Positions 32,693-35,070 of a DNA stretch of 35,070 nucleotides are shown in pieces. The notes under the pieces were generated by a model. The model worked only from the letters and a program-made list of their open reading frames with translations, was not told where the DNA came from and did no database searches. Origin of the DNA: Verrucomicrobiia bacterium (lineage in GTDB: Bacteria; Verrucomicrobiota; Verrucomicrobiia; Limisphaerales; UBA11358); NCBI GenBank assembly GCA_025451535.1, contig JANWKE010000100.1, positions 1-35,070 on the forward strand. The letters run 5' to 3'. The translations under genes were made by a program, and so were the position numbers. Positions within the stretch are counted from its first letter, which is position 1, and the number at the start of each line of letters is the position of its first letter.

Positions 32693-33852
32693 CTTTCCTC
32701 GACTACCTGCCGGAAATTATTTTCGCCCGGATTGATGATCTTCATTTCCCGCTGGGCGTTTTCGACTGAATCGCTCGCGTGCGCCGCATTGATTGTAATA
32801 TTGGAACCGAACTCGCGGCGAATGGAGCCGGGCGGGGCCTTGGAGGGATCGGTGGGACCGAGCACATCGCGAATTTTTCTGACGGCATTCACACCCTCGT
32901 AAACCAGGGCGATGCATTTTTGCGAGCCCGGCAGCCGGCGTTCCGCTTCCGTCTTTTGTTCGGATGGCGTGAAGCCAGTCATGAACCGCATGATGTTTTC
33001 AAACTGGTTGTCGCCATGGAGCGGGCCGAGCACGTCGCCCAGCATTTGCTGCTGGACCGGCGGGATTTTGAAACCCAGTTCCTTTTCGAGAACATTCCGG
33101 GCACGTTCGGCAATGCCGTCCTTGAGCTTCGTGCGCAAGACTTCGTGGACCGGTCCGTAAAAATCCATCGCCTGCGCCAGACTCATGTGCAACACCTTGA
33201 CGCCGACGATATAAAGTCCGGTGCGCGAGAAGAAATCGATTACGTTCCCGGGCCGGCCGGTGGGAAATTTGAAATTGTCCGGCTTGATGAGCACCAGGGA
33301 ACGCTCACCCGCCTGTCCCGGAGGGTAGGCGATGACATTTTCCAGCACGCCGCCATCCGCGTCCGAATAGCGCGCCCACAATTTCAGCTTCGTTTCCGCT
33401 TCCTCCTCGTTCGGGGAGGCCAGCACGGCGGGCTCGAAATAACGAACTCCTCCGTCGTCGTCCATAATCAAATCGCTGTAGGTGTCCCGGATGGTTTCAC
33501 CGCCGCGCCGGTCGGGGCTTAAATTGCCGACTACGGAACGGACCTTGCGCACGGCTTCGTCGCCTTGAAAAAGCATCATTAACACCCGCCGCCGCCGGCC
33601 GGTTTTAGGGTCCGGCGAGAGGTTCTGGAGAACGTATTCCCGAAGCAGTTCCTGGATTTTCCGGTCCTGGGGGTCCTGGGCGGATACGATGGTTTCGGCG
33701 TATTCCTTCGCCAGTTCGGGACCGGGAGCAAACATCCGCATGGCGGCCAGGTCCAGGCCCGTGCGGGAAATCAGCCGGCTTAGAATTCCACCCGTGCGCG
33801 ATTTGTAGAGCGAATAGGGGGTGACGATGACATAGGCGAGCTGTTGCGGCAT
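32677..33852 (-). CDS. Two-domain nucleoside-diphosphate-kinase-like protein
   Basis: The protein has 391 residues, more than twice the usual length of NDP kinase (about 140-150). The C-terminal domain (about 190-385) has the NDK landmarks SLVLIKPDNFK, GLYIVGVKVLHMSLAQAMDFY, PPGSIRREFG and NAAHASDSVENA with the phospho-histidine His358, but it carries an insertion of about 50 residues. The N-terminal half (about 1-175) repeats the pattern (LAYVIVTPYSLYKSRTGGIL, GETIRDTYSDL, EPAVLASPNEEEAE), but the position of the active-site His is occupied by a non-polar residue. It should therefore be catalytically dead. The C-terminal domain may still phosphorylate NDPs. The gene follows the small zinc-ribbon gene with a 1-nt gap. 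Confidence 0.88.
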   Translation of the reverse strand: MPQQLAYVIVTPYSLYKSRTGGILSRLISRTGLDLAAMRMFAPGPELAKEYAETIVSAQDPQDRKIQELLREYVLQNLSPDPKTGRRRRVLMMLFQGDEAVRKVRSVVGNLSPDRRGGETIRDTYSDLIMDDDGGVRYFEPAVLASPNEEEAETKLKLWARYSDADGGVLENVIAYPPGQAGERSLVLIKPDNFKFPTGRPGNVIDFFSRTGLYIVGVKVLHMSLAQAMDFYGPVHEVLRTKLKDGIAERARNVLEKELGFKIPPVQQQMLGDVLGPLHGDNQFENIMRFMTGFTPSEQKTEAERRLPGSQKCIALVYEGVNAVRKIRDVLGPTDPSKAPPGSIRREFGSNITINAAHASDSVENAQREMKIINPGENNFRQVVEESYGKL

Positions 33853-33853
33853 A

Positions 33854-34045
33854 TCAGCTCGTAGCCGGGGGGGTGACGGTTGACGTACTGGCTGGAGCCG
33901 CTTTGCCCCCTAAAATCTTGAACATGACCGTACCGCAAGTCGGGCATTTGCCCTTGATCGCCTTGCGCCCGTTCTTCATGACTTCCTCAACGCCATTAGC
34001 GATTTCCTTCTTGGCCTTGCATTTAACGCAATATCCTTCAGCCAT
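33854..34045 (-). CDS. Small zinc-ribbon protein (DUF5679-like)
   Basis: The 63-residue protein has two CxxC pairs, YCVKCKAKKEI near the start and CPTCGTVMFKIL in the middle, which fit one zinc ribbon. The intervening MKNGRKAIKG is typical of DUF5679. The tail is Ala/Thr/Pro-rich. Function is unknown. It stands directly upstream of the NDK-like gene (1-nt gap), so both share a transcript. Confidence 0.9.
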   Translation of the reverse strand: MAEGYCVKCKAKKEIANGVEEVMKNGRKAIKGKCPTCGTVMFKILGGKAAPASTSTVTPPATS

Positions 34046-34136
34046 AAGATTATTTTTGCCCCGCGCATCATGCGCCGGACGGTCATAGAAGCTTACTGTC
34101 GATAATCCACCCGCGTCAACTCGGAAAAGGTTGAAA

Positions 34137-34150
34137 TGTAACTTGTTACA
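34137..34150. promoter_or_regulatory. Perfect 14-bp palindrome between the acyl-CoA synthetase and zinc-ribbon genes
   Basis: TGTAAC-TT-GTTACA lies 28 nt past the stop of the synthetase gene and about 90 nt upstream of the zinc-ribbon start. On the minus strand a TTGACG (-35-like) follows about 15-20 nt later. Size and position suit an operator, but no regulator can be named. Confidence 0.45.
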
Positions 34151-34177
34151 TACTAATTAGTTGTGACGGCGAACGCT

Positions 34178-35070
34178 TCAATTCAGCGGGTACTGGCGCA
34201 GGGCGGTTTTGAGGATTTTGCCTGTCGTATTCCGGGGCAAAACCGGCATGAAAACAACGCGTTTGGGCACTTTGTAGTCCGCCAGTTGGTCGCGAACGAA
34301 CTGCAATAATGCCCTTTCGTCCAGGGTCTGGCCTTCAACCGCCGACACAAATGCCACCGGCTGCTCACCTCTGCGCGAGTCCGGCATTCCGACCACCGCC
34401 GCTTCTTTCACGCCGGGAAACTGGTAGATGATTTCCTCAATTTCGCGCGGATAAACATTGATGCCATTGACCAGCAACATGTCCTTTTTACGGTCGGTAA
34501 TGAAATAGTAGCCGTCGGCGTCACAGCGGCCTACGTCACCAGTGTAAAGCCAGTCGCCGCGCAGAACCTTTGCCGTTTCTTCGGGCTGGTTCCAATAACC
34601 GCGCATCACGTTCCCGCCCCGGATGCAGATTTCGCCGGTATCACCGACCGCCAATTCATTACCGGCCTCGTCGCGGATGCTTAATTCCACGTTCGGAATC
34701 GGTTTGCCAATCGAGCCGGGCTTGTTGACACCATAAATTGGATTCACCGTGGCCACCGGGCTGCTTTCGGTCGGGCCGTAACCCTCGCGGAGCGGAAACG
34801 GAAACTGTCGCGTGAACGCGTTGAAAACCTCCACCGGCAACGGCGCGCCGCCGCTGATACACAGGCGCAACGGCAGCTTGCCGAACTCCGGCACCGCCAG
34901 GAGCGCCCGATAAAATGATGGCACCGCCGGCAGGATCGTGCCCCGATGCCGCGCAATGTCCTCCAACACCTGCTTGAACGGATGGAGGGTTTTCAGGAGT
35001 AAAATCCCGCCGCCGCACAGCATCGGCAACAACGTGCCGACCGTGAACATAAAGCTGTGAAATTGTGGTA
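34178..35070 (-). CDS. AMP-forming acyl-CoA synthetase (N-terminus beyond window)
   Basis: The frame runs from the right window edge to a TGA at 34178; residues PQFHSFMFTVGTLLPML just inside the edge match the middle of long-chain acyl-CoA synthetases, so about 297 residues of the C-terminal half are visible. Motifs include REGYGPTESSPVA, GDTGEICIRGGNVMRGYWNQ, WLYTGDVG, DRKKDMLLVNGINVYPREIEE and PRNTTGKILKTALR with the adenylation Lys. It activates a carboxylic acid, most likely a fatty acid, as an acyl-adenylate and then a CoA thioester. Exact substrate is unclear. Confidence 0.93.
   Translation of the reverse strand, partial: PQFHSFMFTVGTLLPMLCGGGILLLKTLHPFKQVLEDIARHRGTILPAVPSFYRALLAVPEFGKLPLRLCISGGAPLPVEVFNAFTRQFPFPLREGYGPTESSPVATVNPIYGVNKPGSIGKPIPNVELSIRDEAGNELAVGDTGEICIRGGNVMRGYWNQPEETAKVLRGDWLYTGDVGRCDADGYYFITDRKKDMLLVNGINVYPREIEEIIYQFPGVKEAAVVGMPDSRRGEQPVAFVSAVEGQTLDERALLQFVRDQLADYKVPKRVVFMPVLPRNTTGKILKTALRQYPLN

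Noticed and set aside
1-35070. CRISPR arrays, insertion sequences, phage integrases
   Set aside because: No regularly spaced short repeats, transposase motifs or terminal inverted repeats were seen. The tRNA-Ser shows no repeated 3' end that would mark an integrated element.

Overview
The window looks like a chromosomal segment of a polysaccharide-degrading Verrucomicrobiota bacterium, probably of the Pedosphaera/Limisphaerales (subdivision 3) type. This placement is inferred from features typical of that group: large secreted multi-module glycoside hydrolases, PEP-CTERM proteins, prepilin-like proteins ending in FWW after a DGHVxWxKF motif, a PA14-containing histidine kinase, and an ECF sigma factor beside a membrane Ser/Thr kinase. 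Shine-Dalgarno sequences are scarce, so several starts were set by signal peptides and domain boundaries. No taxonomic marker gene is present.

Left part (1-6664, all minus strand): a cut-off secreted protein, a GH30 xylanase-like enzyme, a PEP-CTERM protein, a prepilin-like protein and a large secreted protein of unknown function. Four of these five carry the same N-terminal beta-rich module after the signal peptide. Two copies are about 96% identical in DNA. Three of the genes have a shared 18-bp motif upstream.

Centre-left (6665-14502): a divergent intergenic region, then a hybrid sensor kinase with a large extracytoplasmic PA14 sensor translationally coupled to a NarL/FixJ response regulator. 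A 590-bp stretch without a convincing gene follows, then the ECF sigma factor and the Ser/Thr kinase.

Centre-right (14780-29533, all plus strand): a second prepilin-like protein, a LamG-like PEP-CTERM protein, a three-LamG secreted protein with its own intrinsic terminator, and a compact run of GH51, GH128 and GH2 genes. LamG-like modules recur in four neighbouring proteins with high DNA similarity. Four enzymes or secreted proteins end in the same short C-terminal domain (GFTLQS...W...FFRL). Together these genes look like a plant or algal polysaccharide utilisation locus (arabinoxylan, beta-1,3-glucan and galactoside side chains). No SusC/SusD pair and no transporter is in view.

Right part (29534-35070): a probable sulfatase remnant, tRNA-Ser(GCU), then housekeeping genes. 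These are a TPR membrane protein, UDP-glucose 6-dehydrogenase and a Nudix hydrolase on the plus strand, and a two-domain NDP-kinase-like protein, a small zinc-ribbon protein and an acyl-CoA synthetase (cut by the edge) on the minus strand.

The most interesting candidate system is the left half: a PA14 sensor kinase/regulator pair beside genes that share both a new-looking secreted module and an upstream 18-bp motif.
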